Below, piece after piece: positions 1-11,482 of a stretch of 64,000 nucleotides of DNA. Position 1 is the first letter of the stretch, and each line of letters starts with the position of its first letter. A program made the position numbers and the translations under genes. Origin of the DNA: Luzula sylvatica (taxonomy: Eukaryota; Streptophyta; Magnoliopsida; Poales; Juncaceae); assembly GCA_946800325.1 (NCBI GenBank), contig OX326956.1, forward strand, positions 18,566,667 through 18,630,666, read 5' to 3'. The notes beneath the pieces are model-generated. The model saw only the letters and a program-made list of their open reading frames with translations, searched no databases and had not been told where the DNA came from.

Positions 1-3000
1 CTATGAGGAAAGAAAACACTAATACTAAACAGTGTAATACACTAAGTAATTTTTGAAAAATGAGACTTGTTTTTGTGTTGCTGCCACTGCTCCTCTTTTT
101 CTCTTCCGTTACGATACAAGGTGAGGATGAATCCCAAACATTCCCCTTCGCTGATCCAAACAACCCCACACCGGACGAGATACAAAAGGCCGCCTTGTTT
201 GCGGTGTTGTATCAAAACAACCAGCAGAATGGAAAGAATGCTGTTAGAGTTGACTCTAATACAGCCCCTACTGGCGAGTTCACCGGTACTATTTTCAAAC
301 TCCGTATCGTAGTAATCAATGATCAAGGCATTCCCCAAGTACTTATTGTTCACTTTGAACTCGTAAATGCTGCTACCGATTCTTCCATCTTCAAAATTCG
401 TTTTATAGTCTTCGCACCTTGACTGTAATTCCCATTCAAGTTCTCAATGTCAATGCTTTTCTAAAGTTCAAATTTTATTTTTATAATGGTGCATCAACTT
501 GTTAGTTTTGTATTTCATTTTTAAATTTAAATCTTGTTTGTTTACCTTTAATTTGTATACTTTTGTTATTTATTTCAGATTTTCTATTGATCATTTATTT
601 AACACACAATCAGAATTGACACTAATTAATTACCCATTGTATATGCCCAATCGAAAATAATTATCAGACAAATAATATATATATTTTGATTTTTTTTTTT
701 TATGAATTGTAGTACAAATCTCACTTTTAATTAATTGAAAACTTATGTCCTATGGAAATATCCGATTACTAACAAAATATATAATTATTACGACTCTATG
801 TTGCGGGAATTTCATCAGTTTCTTTTGATAAATTATTACGACACAAATTAATTACCTATTGTAACTATATCATGATTTGACCTTTTATGGCACGATTTAA
901 GTTGCAATTTAAATTTTATGAATGTATTAATATATTTCTACTTGTGTACATTCACATATTATTCGTATTTTCCGAATTTGACCGTATAACGTACAAAGCA
1001 AGCAAGACCTTTTTGATATCTCAAGTTATTCAAAAGTTGGCAAGGTTATTGTTATATTTTGTGGTGGTAATGTTTGTACTCTTAAATTTGGCAAGAGTAT
1101 ATATGTTGGATATGCATGAATATTCTTCTTATATATATCATATATGTGTGCCATGATTTCAGTTACATTATAATGTATTTAGTTATTGCATGTTTTGTAA
1201 GAATTTGATTGGAAAAATATTTAAAACAAGTCTTTTGTAGTCATTCCAATTGTAAAACTATATTTATAATTTGATACCTCAATTCTAAACTCCAAATTCA
1301 ATAACTAATTGGCTATTATTATCATTTTTCATATTACTATTAATCTGTCCTTGTTAACTTTTATTATCATTTTTAGTATTATTAATAGTTTGATTATTAT
1401 GCAAATAAGACCATATAATATATTTATTTAAATAACCCATAAAATTAAAATTACGGTTATACTATTTCGAAAACTTTGACACAAAAAAACTCGGTTTTGA
1501 TCTTTTGAAGAATTATATTTTTATTATGAGTCTTATATTCTGAAATTTTAGAAATGATAATCTACAAATATCAAAACCTTATTTTTTATATTTACTACAT
1601 TATTCCCCCCTCAAAGATAGTTTAGTCCCAAAAACTTGATATCTTACCTTCATATGAAAAGAAAGTTCGGTACTTTTTCGTATTTCCTCGTCACGATCAC
1701 ACCAATTCTAATATTGGTGACGAGTCGCATCATCCACATGCACGAAGGTGTATCGCCACCAAAAACATCAACATCTTGCCTGATCTTTTGGTTCAAATGA
1801 TGGACAAAAACTGTATTTCCTTCAAAATCATCATAGATAATACTCATCTCTTCTTTGGACAATGTTAATCCATCATCTTTTTGCCTGAAAAATTAAAGAT
1901 GTAAAATCCATTAGAGAAATATACTAAAAATACGAACACCGTAATACTAGAAGCGATATTAATGAATATGAATTGCATGTAAGTAATATATACTTTAAAA
2001 ATAACATTCGGCTAAGAAATCAGCCTAAATTTCAAAAGTTTTTTTTTTATCATTTCACGTCATCAATAAAACATTGACCATTGAAATGTTAATATTTCAG
2101 AATACATATTAGACGAAACATTAATTGAAAGTAACAACGATTTCCAAACTATTCAAGGAGAATTTTATCACAAATCGATCATGGGTATTATACTTGTGCA
2201 TTATGAACGGCCATAGACATTTGAGCATTAAAGGATAAAACCTAGTGAGGACTTAACCTCAATTACAAAATACCTAGTACGTGAAAACTTAACATGCATG
2301 TACGTCTGATTCTTTTTTGAGATGTAATTAGTTCAAACATCAGATAAATTTGCAATCAATTCATGATCAAAGAGCATTTCAGATGAAACAAATGCTTTGT
2401 GATGTATCGACAAAAATATTGTGAAAAATAATGTCATCATTTCTATCTTATACTCCGGATTTGGTTCTTGAAAGAGTGCAGCTTGGTAACACATCACAAC
2501 TCCTATTTAGGTATTCAATGAATCCATCAACATAGTATTAGTGGTATGTTTTGTAAACAATACAAAAAGGCACATTTCGGGATCATGGCATTATAATCAT
2601 AGAACGATGTTTCCAAGCAAAACCAAATTCCGAGGACTGTTTTTACATAAAATAATGCAATATGTCGAACTTTCATCCAAACTCAACATAATAAAACTAA
2701 TATCCAAACCAATTATGCCGATATAAATTTATTTGGTTCGGTTTCTGAACAAAAACAACCGTTTGAGCAATCCAAAATCCAATATATGAGAATCCAAAAA
2801 AATAATCTTGGATTTAAGAAAGTGGTAATGAATTAAATTATACATTAAATTTGCCGGTTATTGCTAATTTGCACCGGCACAATACCAGGATATTCCTGTA
2901 GTGGGGAATCACGACACTGTGTTTGAATATTGTTTTTCTTTTAAAAAGCTTCCCGCCGAATCATTTTATGTTTGTACCTCAATTGTTTACTATTTTAATT

Positions 3001-3044
3001 TATAATTTAATGTGCTTGCCATTTTAATTTTTCAGTACTCTAAT
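1..3044 (+). repeat. Segmental tandem duplication, copy 1
   Basis: Positions 1-3044 match 4262-5578 plus 9485-11182. The left limit is cut by the window. The unit contains the cystatin-like gene and non-coding AT-rich DNA. Outside the gene I see no coding content: the short frames at 887-1156, 1650-1862 and 2541-2726 are AT-rich and have no recognisable domain. Confidence 0.85.
60..422 (+). CDS. Small secreted cystatin-like protein, copy 1
   Basis: Complete intronless frame of 120 codons. Residues 1-20 are a hydrophobic signal peptide (MRLVFVLLPLLLFFSSVTIQ) followed by a small acidic stretch, so the product should enter the secretory pathway. The remaining 100 residues resemble the plant cystatin fold: a PNNP turn, a helix with AALFAVLYQNNQQNGKN (like the FAV..HN helix of phytocystatins), then two beta-strand-like blocks (FKLRIVVINDQG and IVHFELV). 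The papain-binding QxVxG loop is not present; the equivalent place reads TGEFTG, so protease inhibition is uncertain. The first ATG is chosen because it gives the signal peptide. An identical protein is encoded 4261 bp downstream. The promoter of this copy lies outside the window. The fold assignment is my inference from pattern; an unrelated small secreted protein is possible. Confidence 0.6.
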   Translation: MRLVFVLLPLLLFFSSVTIQGEDESQTFPFADPNNPTPDEIQKAALFAVLYQNNQQNGKNAVRVDSNTAPTGEFTGTIFKLRIVVINDQGIPQVLIVHFELVNAATDSSIFKIRFIVFAP

Positions 3045-4239
3045 TTACAGAATTTTAGGTGCATGCCTCGTTTTGGTTATTCTATTTTTAACTAGTTTCC
3101 ATATGATTTTTAAATCTGATTTTGTGTAAGTAATCTTTTTGTAAACTAAAATAAAGGAAAGAAAAATAACCGTTATGGTAATATTTGTCATTTGTATTAT
3201 TGTGCAAGACAATTTTTATTCTATATGTAATAATAAGAATGTACTATCACATAAAATAGAATATAACTTACAAATAATGCAATAATGGGCATGATATCTC
3301 ATGAAATAGAATATAACTTACAATTTTTTTTTTTGCAATAATGGACACGATAACAGCAAATCAATGAACAGAAAAGAGTCACAACACATGGGTGTATTAA
3401 TAAATGGGGAATGTGATCCGTGCAAACCTTGTTTTTATTTTCTTACAATTTTTATTCTTACAATTTTTATTCTATATGTAATAATAAGAATGTACTATCA
3501 CATAAAATAGAATATAACTTACAAATAATGCAATAATGGGCATGATATCTCATGAAATAGAATATCACTTACAATTTTTTTTTGCAATAATGGACACGAC
3601 AACAGCAAATCAATGAACAGAAAATAGTCACAACACATGGGCGTATTAATAAATAGAGAATGTGATCCGTGCAGCGTCAAGAAAAATCATTTCCCTTGAA
3701 TTTCGAATCACCATTATTTATTTTCTTTTGTGATTAACGAGAGATATGTTTGCGTATAAGATTATTGGGGTGCAAACCTTGTTTTTATGTATTCTCAAAT
3801 CTTCTTGGTGAACAAATACAATTTCCAAAAATGTGTTGTTTCCCTCCAAATAGACTCAAACACTGAAGTTTCATGATTGTTGAAATATAATATAAAAAGG
3901 CAGATATCAACAGAGAATGGTGAAACCATATACCTCTCTAAATTATTTTGGAAGAGTCCATTAGAAACAAATGAAATCTAGAAAATAAATTTTAACAAAA
4001 AATGATAGCTATAGAATCACAATTCACAATAAAGAATGAGAAGTAATATGAGATAATTGAGCACCACAACTCAACATCAAAAGTCCTAAAACAAATTATT
4101 TCATTTATTAAGAATGGATGTGATTACAAAAATATTAATCTAGAGATGGGAATAATATTTTGGCATTTATTATAGTTTGAATGAATTATCTTCTATACCA
4201 ACTGTGAGGTAGTCATGGAAACTGAAACAACAACTTGGC
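3045..4239. repeat. Spacer between duplicated units, with an internal tandem repeat of about 251 bp
   Basis: Non-coding AT-rich spacer. A unit starting with CTATATGTAATAATAAGAAT occurs at about 3220 and again at about 3471, each running to a GTGATCCGTGCA motif (about 3410 and 3661). The two units are almost identical, so the duplication is local and recent. The rest of the spacer shows nothing beyond the downstream promoter. Confidence 0.75.
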
Positions 4240-4248
4240 TATATAAAC
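4240..4248 (+). promoter_or_regulatory. TATA box of cystatin-like gene copy 2
   Basis: TATATAAAC lies about 75 bp upstream of the ATG at 4321. Transcription would be expected to start near 4270. Confidence 0.5.
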
Positions 4249-4320
4249 CCTCCCTCCCTAGCTATGAGGAAAGAAAACACTAATACTAAACAGTGTAATA
4301 CACTAAGTAATTTTTGAAAA

Positions 4321-4683
4321 ATGAGACTTGTTTTTGTGTTGCTGCCACTGCTCCTCTTTTTCTCTTCCGTTACGATACAAGGTGAGGATGAATCCCAAAC
4401 ATTCCCCTTCGCTGATCCAAACAACCCCACACCGGACGAGATACAAAAGGCCGCCTTGTTTGCGGTGTTGTATCAAAACAACCAGCAGAATGGAAAGAAT
4501 GCTGTTAGAGTTGACTCTAATACAGCCCCTACTGGCGAGTTCACCGGTACTATTTTCAAACTCCGTATCGTAGTAATCAATGATCAAGGCATTCCCCAAG
4601 TACTTATTGTTCACTTTGAACTCGTAAATGCTGCTACCGATTCTTCCATCTTCAAAATTCGTTTTATAGTCTTCGCACCTTGA
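4321..4683 (+). CDS. Small secreted cystatin-like protein, copy 2
   Basis: Second copy of the gene at 60-422, with the same 120-residue product and no nucleotide difference that I could find in the coding region. It has the same signal peptide, the same cystatin-like helix and strands and the same missing QxVxG loop. Here the upstream region is visible: a TATA box (CTATATAAACCC) sits about 80 bp before the ATG, spaced correctly for a plant promoter with a 40-50 base leader. The frame is open, so both copies may be expressed. Downstream of this copy the duplication is interrupted by a Helitron-like insertion at 5579, about 900 bp past the stop codon. Confidence 0.6.
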   Translation: MRLVFVLLPLLLFFSSVTIQGEDESQTFPFADPNNPTPDEIQKAALFAVLYQNNQQNGKNAVRVDSNTAPTGEFTGTIFKLRIVVINDQGIPQVLIVHFELVNAATDSSIFKIRFIVFAP

Positions 4684-6226
4684 CTGTAATTCCCATTCAA
4701 GTTCTCAATGTCAATGCTTTTCTAAAGTTCAAATTTTATTTTTATAATGGTGCATCAACTTGTTAGTTTTGTATTTCATTTTTAAATTTAAATCTTGTTT
4801 GTTTACCTTTAATTTGTATACTTTTGTTATTTATTTCAGATTTTCTATTGATCATTTATTTAACACACAATCAGAATTGACACTAATTAATTACCCATTG
4901 TATATGCCCAATCGAAAATAATTATCAGACAAATAATATATATATTTTGATTTTTTTTTTTTATGAATTGTAGTACAAATCTCACTTTTAATTAATTGAA
5001 AACTTATGTCCTATGGAAATATCCGATTACTAACAAAATATATAATTATTACGACTCTATGTTGCGGGAATTTGAACAGTTTCTTTTGATAAATTATTAC
5101 GACACTAATTAATTACCTATTGTAACTATATCATGATTTGACCTTTTATGGCACGATATAAGTTGCAATTTAAATTTTATGAATGTATTAATATATTTCT
5201 TCTTGTGTACATTTACATATTATTCGTATTTTCCGAATTTGACCGTATAACGTACAAAGCAAGCAAGACCTTTTATACATGACCTTTTATTTTCTAATAC
5301 TTTATATTTGTGTATTATTAATTTGATATCTCAAGTTATTCTAAAGTTGGCAAGGTTATTGTTATATTTTGTGGTGGTAATGTTTGTACTCTTAAATTTG
5401 GCAAGTGTATATATGTTGGATATGATGAATATTCTTCTTATATATATCATATATGTGTGCCATGATTTCAGTTACATTATAATGTATTTAGTTATTTCAT
5501 GTTTTGTAAGAATTTGATTGGAAAAATATTTAAAACAAGTCTTTTGTAGTCATTCCAATTGTAAAACTATATTTATAACTAGCGTGGTACCCGCGCAATT
5601 GCACGGGTTCGTTGTAAAAACAATTGTTTGGCATGAGTATTTTTTCGATGAATATCAGTACAATCTATGAAAACATCGAACAAAACCGAGACAATGTCAT
5701 TTAATTGTTAAAAATGATGATTTATATAAATGCACAAAAAAATGTAGGATTTTGTATCGCATTTGTTGTAATAAATAATGAAATATGGAAATTAACATCA
5801 CGAATAGAACACAAATTCAAAGTTAGATCAAAGGAATATTTGAAAATTAGTACAAATAAGTACACATAAATTGCTTTTGGTGCGAGTATATGTTCATTTT
5901 TTGTTTGAGATTTTTGTTTTGCTAGACAGTGTTGTAGCATTTCCAATTATGTACCTGCATAAGACGGGTTTTAATTTGTGTTGATCATATTGTTGTCATA
6001 TATATTTTTTATTTTGTTTGAGAATTCTATTTTGTTGAACAATGTTGTAGTATACCTTTTGTACAAAAAATATTCCCAAAAGTAGAAACATAATTTCCAA
6101 TTGTACTATCCCTTCAAGTAAAAAGATGCGCAATTTATTTTCTCTAATTAATTTGGACCAAACCCGACCCGATAAACCAAACCTAGCTAAATCCAAGACA
6201 TTGGTCAATAACATTCAACTTGTTAG

Positions 6227-6655
6227 TAAGGGTGTGCATTCGGTCGGTTCGGTTCAAACCGAACGGAATAAGGCCAAACCAATTTAAACCGAACCGAATA
6301 AGAAACATTATAGCTTTAAAATAAAAATAAATTTATCGAAAAAATATATTTTATTATCAAAAATATAAATACATATTATAAAATATAATTGTATTATTTG
6401 ATAAAAAAATTATATTATTTTTTTATATTTTAACATTATTATATTAAAAATTACGAAAAATGAAATATTATTCGGTCTGTTCGGTTTAACCGGTTTTCAT
6501 CACATGAAAACCGAACCGAACAGAATAAACCGAACAATACCATTTTTTAAACCGAACCGAACCGAATAAACCAAAAAACCGAACCTATCAAATCGAATTC
6601 GACCGGTTCGGTTCGGTTCGGTATCCGAATAAACCGAACCGTTTGAACACTCCTA
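6227..6655. mobile_element. hAT-type MITE, CGGTTCGG-rich
   Basis: Terminal sequences TAAGGGTGTGCA and GAACACTCCTA are imperfect inverted repeats. They are flanked by CTTGTTAG (6219-6226) and TTTGTTAG (6656-6663), an 8-bp target duplication with one mismatch, as for hAT elements. The interior consists of CGGTTCGGTT / AACCGAACCG stretches at both ends around an AT-rich centre, so the element can fold back. It has no coding capacity and is nested in Helitron-like element 1. Confidence 0.7.
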
Positions 6656-6779
6656 TTTGTTAGTTCATAAAATAAGAGATTTTTCATACATGTCCCTTTC
6701 AAAAACGAAAAATTAACAAATCTGTCCAAAATTCAGAAATACATGTCCCTCCATTATTTCAACCTTTTACAGAAAATTA

Positions 6780-7420
6780 AGAATCTAAAGGAATAGCAAA
6801 ATATGAGCAAGAAGCTCAATTATCCCAAAACGCATTTCTCGAATCTGAAAAATATCAGATTTACCCCTCTAAAAGCAAGAAATTTCAAAAATATTTTTTA
6901 AAAACCCGAGAAATTACAAATGTGCCTCCTCTAAATTTTTAGAAATCCAAAATACCTTTCTAAAATCACAAAATATCTAATTCAGCACTGTAATAAGCAA
7001 AAAATTCAAAAATGCCCTCATAAAACCAGAAAATATCACATACACCCCTCTAGAATATGAAAATTTCAAAATTACACTATTAAAATATAAAATTTGAAAA
7101 ATACCCCGATATTCAGAACAACTTTCCCGAATCATAAAAATATCATAATTACCCCTCTAAAAGGCGAAAATTTCCAAAATGACTTATAAAAACCCTAAAA
7201 ATAGCAAATGTGCTCTCTGAATTTCAAGATATCAAAAATATCTTTCTCCAATCTAAAAATATCAAATCCACCCCTCTAATAAGCAAAATTTTCAAAAATA
7301 CCCGCATAAAACCTTAAAATATCAAATACGCCCCTCTAGAAAAAGAAAATTTCAAAAATACGCTATTAAAATATAAAAATTTCAAAAATACCCTGATATT
7401 CAGAAAAGTAAAAAATAGGA
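6780..7420. repeat. Minisatellite with higher-order structure
   Basis: Short degenerate modules of the type AAAATATCAAAT.CACCCCTCTAA and GAAAATTTCAAAAATAC alternate. A longer unit of about 289 bp repeats (AATATCAGATTTACCCCTCT near 6850 and AATATCATAATTACCCCTCT near 7139). Non-coding, inside Helitron-like element 1. Confidence 0.7.
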
Positions 7421-8899
7421 CCATATCGAATAAGCCCCTGAACTGTGAAAAAATTAAAAACACTTAAAAAATCTGAAAATATCAAATACTCAAAGATAAA
7501 TTGTAAAATTAGAAATGTCACGGATACCCTTAGAAATGCTTACGGCATGATTTTCTGGGAAGAGCCGCAAAAATTGTGAAAAAAAAAGCTGAAAAACATT
7601 GCGGAATCCTCTCTTGTTTCCTATCAACGATACTTAAATTATTATTTTCCTAATTTGTACGAAATTTAGGGTCAATTTGGAAAATAATCATACTGTCAGG
7701 CCAAGTTCACATGCTGAATTTGATTGGGTCTTCGTTGTTAATAAACTCGTAGATGCAATATCACCAAATTCCTCCTCGTTGAGAATTTCTATAATTTCAA
7801 AAATCAAAATCAAAATCACAATTTAAACCAAATCAAAATTAAGAATTTGATTTGTTGGATTAGAAAATTTGATCGAGTACCTGGATCCCCTGCATAGGGT
7901 GGTCTTAAAGGAAGAGTTATTGGATAATTCGAATTATAATCATAACAAAAATACAAATTTATAAAGATTAAATTCAACTGGTGATCTCCAGTGGTATTGT
8001 TGTGAATAAATACGTACGCAAGGTTGGATATACTCTTTCTCAACTTTTGAGGATGATGCATCTAAAAAGATAGATAAAGTAAATTGTTAGCACGATTTAT
8101 ATATGCAATTTAGTCCAAAAAAATGTTTTACTTGATTTACAAGTATATAAAAAATTGGGGATATTAAACGGCTTTGCCGAATTTATGGCTCCAAATGAAA
8201 CTTGTGCTTGTGTGGCTATACATTATCGAAAATTAAAATTACAAAATTACAAAAAACACCTTATAAAAAAAATCATATAATCATCCAAATTAGTTCAATT
8301 TATAATAGAACAAACCTGGCGTGCATGGTCAACGACTAAATCCGCGTCAATCGATCCACGGCACCAATTCAATTAACAATCACTTTAGGATCTGAAAAAA
8401 AAGACTGAGATTTTTGAAATTAATAAAAAAAACAAATAATATTAAAATTAACAAACCGAACCTCAATGTGATGCGGAAACTTACAAAAAAGCCCCTGCAA
8501 TCAGATGGTGCACAGTTGAGATCTGAAAACAGGTCCTGGTTACTTTGTCCGGTCTTTTCCTCTCGGGAACCTAATTATTTCATCGGAAAAAATGACAAAA
8601 AAATAAGTCGAAATACTAATATTGGCAAAAAATCAGCAACATTGAGGTTAGAGTTTTAACTTCGATATTTGACAGGGCATGTGGGAATTGAAGCCCCGAT
8701 TCGTCGTTACCAACTGCATAAAAATAGGATAATCATTAAACAAAGCATAACCATTCTAAATCTTAATTAGAAAATAGCAAAATCAGATCTTCTGTTTGTC
8801 GATCTGAAATTACAAACAAAATAAACCAACTCTTACCTACCTAATCACCCACTAAGAGAAGCAAAATCAGAAGAGAACGTAGACAAAGCAAAATAGCAA

Positions 8900-9440
8900 G
8901 AGAAACTTACATGAGCGATTGACAGAGAAGAGAGATTGACCGAGACAAAAACTGAGACCACTGGATCCAACTTATGTGGCGACGGATTTCAGTTCGAACA
9001 GAGACAGAGGGAGGCGACGCGTCCCTGGCAAAAAAGTCAGAAGCGACGCAAAGACCTCGAACGAAACCGCCAAAAAACCCTAGGGTTTTGCTTCCTTCAG
9101 AGGGTTGAAAGAGAGAGGCAGAGCGACGCACGCTCCTGCCATGGAGATCGTCGCCGTCGACCGGCGTCGTCGCGCCTGTTCGGCGTCAGGTTCGTCTCTT
9201 TTTCGCCCTTTTCGCCTCTAGGGTTTCCGTCGATTTTTTTCTTCTTCTTTGTTGTCGTCGAAATGAAGAGAGAGAAGAGGGGAAGGGGGTGTAAGTGGCT
9301 GAGGTCATTTCAAGGCCAGGTGGACTCGGTCCATATGAACCGTGCCATAACAACATAACATGGATCATGTAAGCCGGGTTCATTCAATTTTAGACCGTCC
9401 GATCTTGATCGAACGGCCCAGAATCAGAGGGCGACGTGGC
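8900..9440 (-). other. GC-rich gene-like block (possible captured 5' region)
   Basis: This stretch is much richer in GC than its surroundings and contains two AAACCCTA teloboxes (one near 9075, one near 9225 on the minus strand), plus GAGA and TTC-rich runs, as in plant 5' UTRs and promoters. Frames are open on both strands for 65-140 codons, but none shows a domain I recognise. It lies near the 5' end of Helitron-like element 1. I infer a captured gene start, not a functional gene. Confidence 0.4.
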
Positions 9441-11182
9441 TCTATGAGAGAAGCACAAAAAGGATTGCATTATATTAATTTAAATTTGATACCTCAATTC
9501 TAAACTCCAAATTCACTAACTAATTGGCTATTATTATCATTTTTCATATTAATATTAATCTGTCCTTGTTAACTTTTATTATCATTTTTAGTATTATTAA
9601 TAGTTTGATCATTATGCAAATAAGACCATATAATATATTTATTTAAATAACCCATAAAAATAAAATTACGGTTATACCCTTTCAAAAACTTTGACACATA
9701 AAAACTCGGTTTTGATCTTTCGAAGAGTTATATTTTTATTATTAGTCTTATATTCTGAAATTTTAGAAATGATAATCCACAAATATCAAAACCTTATTTT
9801 TTATATTTATTACATTATTCCCCCCTCAAAGATAGTTTAGTCCCAAAACTTGATATCTTACCTTCATATGAAAAGAAAGTTCGGTACTTTTTCGTATTTC
9901 CTCCTCACGATCACACCAATTCTACTTTTGGTGACGAGTCGCATCATCCACATGCACGAAGATGTATCGCCACCAAAAACATCAACATCTTGCCTAATCT
10001 TTTGGTTCAAATGATGGACAAAAACTGTATTTCCTTCAAAATCATCATAGATAATACTCATCTCTTCTTTGGACAATGTTAATCCATCATCTTTTTGCCT
10101 GAAAAATTAAAGATGTAAAATCCATTAGAGAAATATACTAAAAATACGAACACCGTAATACTAGAAGCGATATTAATGAATATGAATTGCATGTAAGTAA
10201 TATATACTTTTAAAATTACATTCGGCTAAGAAATCAGCCTAAATTTGAAAAGTTTTTTTTTATCATTTCACGTCATCAATAAAACATTGACCATTGAAGT
10301 GTTAATATTTCATAATACATATTAAACGAAACATTAATTGAAAGTAACAACAATTTCCAAACTATTCAAAGAGAATTTTATCACAAATTGATCATGGGTA
10401 CTATACTTGCGCATTACGAACTGCCATAGACATTTGAGCGATAAAACCTAGTGAGGACTTAACCTCAATTACAAAATACCTAGTACGTGAAAACTTAACA
10501 TGCATGCACGTTTGATTTTTTTTTATAGGTGTAATTAGTTCAAACATCAGATAAATTTGCAGTCAATTCATGATCAAAGGGCATTTCAGATGAAACAAAT
10601 GCTTTGTGACGTATCTACAAAAATGTTGTGAAAAATAATGTCATCATTTCAATCTTATACTCTGGATTTGGTTCTTGAAAGAGTGCAGCTTGGTAACACA
10701 TCACAACTCCTATTTAAGTATTCAATGAATCCATCAACATAGTATTAGTTGTATGTTTTGTAAACAATACAAGAAGGCACATTTTGGGATCATGGCATTA
10801 TAATCATAGAACGATGTTTCCAAGCAAAACCAAATTCCGAGGACTGTTTTTACATAAAATAATGCCGATATTAATTTATTTGGTTCGGTTTCTGAACAAA
10901 AACAACCGTTTGAGCAATCCATGAGTATCCAAAAAGAAATCTTGGATCTAAGAAAGTGGTAATGAATTAAATTCTACATTAAATAAATTTGCCGGTTATT
11001 GCTAATTTGCACCGGCACAATACCAGGATATTCCTGTAGTGGGGAATCACGACACAGTGTTTGAATATTGTTTTTCTTTTAAAAAACTTCACGCTGAATC
11101 ATTTTAAGTTTGTACCTCAATTGTTTACTATTTTAATTTATAATTTAATGTGCTTGCCATTTTAATTTTTCAGTACTCTAAT

Positions 11183-11482
11183 GTACGGTTCCCTACGAGC
11201 ATGTTTTTTAGGTCGGCCCGGCATCTTTCTTTTGTGAGGAGGTTTGAGAGGTTCGCGGCCCGTTTTGGATCAATCTTGCATACCCAATACGGATGACATA
11301 ACGTACGAATATGTTATCCGGTGCATTTCCTTGTTATAACAATCGGAAACATAATTAATTAGATCGTGACCTTTATTGAAAATTGCACTAACTGCATGCG
11401 CACACGAAATGTCCGAGATATTCTTCATTATCGCTACTCTCGTTTCCACTCGAAAAAGAAAAATCGCTTTCATCATCATCAT
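11183..11482 (-). pseudogene. Mutator-like transposase C-terminal fragment
   Basis: Read on the minus strand, the frame gives ISCAHAVSAIFNKGHDLINY followed by VSDCYNKEMHRITYSYV, then a stop where the family usually has Trp, then SKTGREPLKPP and KRKMPGRPKKHARREP. This matches the end of plant MULE (MuDR-type) transposases: a SWIM zinc finger with C-x-H, a conserved YV..CY block and the PLKPP..KK.PGRPKK..RRE tail. The DDE catalytic domain is absent and an internal stop is present (TGA near 11280), so it is a remnant. It abuts the right breakpoint of the segmental duplication. Confidence 0.75.

Larger units (their letters stand above)
5579..9484 (-). mobile_element. Non-autonomous Helitron-like element 1 (3.9 kb)
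   Basis: Comparing copy 1 and copy 2 of the segmental duplication gives the empty site: ATATTTATAA joins TTTGATACC at about 1270. On the minus strand the insert ends in CTAG followed by host T, preceded by a short GC-rich hairpin at 5589-5608 (ACCCGCGCAATTGCACGGGT on the plus strand). These are Helitron 3' features. The 5' end at 9484 reads TTTAAATTAATATAATG after host A, one base away from the expected TC start. There is no target-site duplication, as expected for Helitrons. I see no Rep or helicase domain, so it is non-autonomous. The insert carries a hAT MITE, minisatellites and a GC-rich gene-like block. Confidence 0.75.
4262..11182 (+). repeat. Segmental tandem duplication, copy 2 (interrupted)
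   Basis: Second copy of the unit at 1-3044, split by an insertion at 5579-9484. The left part (4262-5578) carries the gene. The right part (9485-11182) matches 1259-3044 with scattered substitutions and small indels. About 55 bp around 5273-5328 are absent from copy 1. Homology stops abruptly at 11182, where a Mutator transposase remnant begins. Confidence 0.85.

Noticed and set aside
42..353. 103-codon minus-strand frame opposite the cystatin-like gene (also 4303-4614)
   Set aside because: It is the antisense shadow of the plus-strand gene, which has a signal peptide and, for copy 2, a TATA box. The minus frame has no domain.
8936..9358. 140-codon plus-strand frame in Helitron-like element 1
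   Set aside because: Arg/Gln/Phe-rich composition product of a GC-rich UTR-like block; no domain, and frames are open on both strands.
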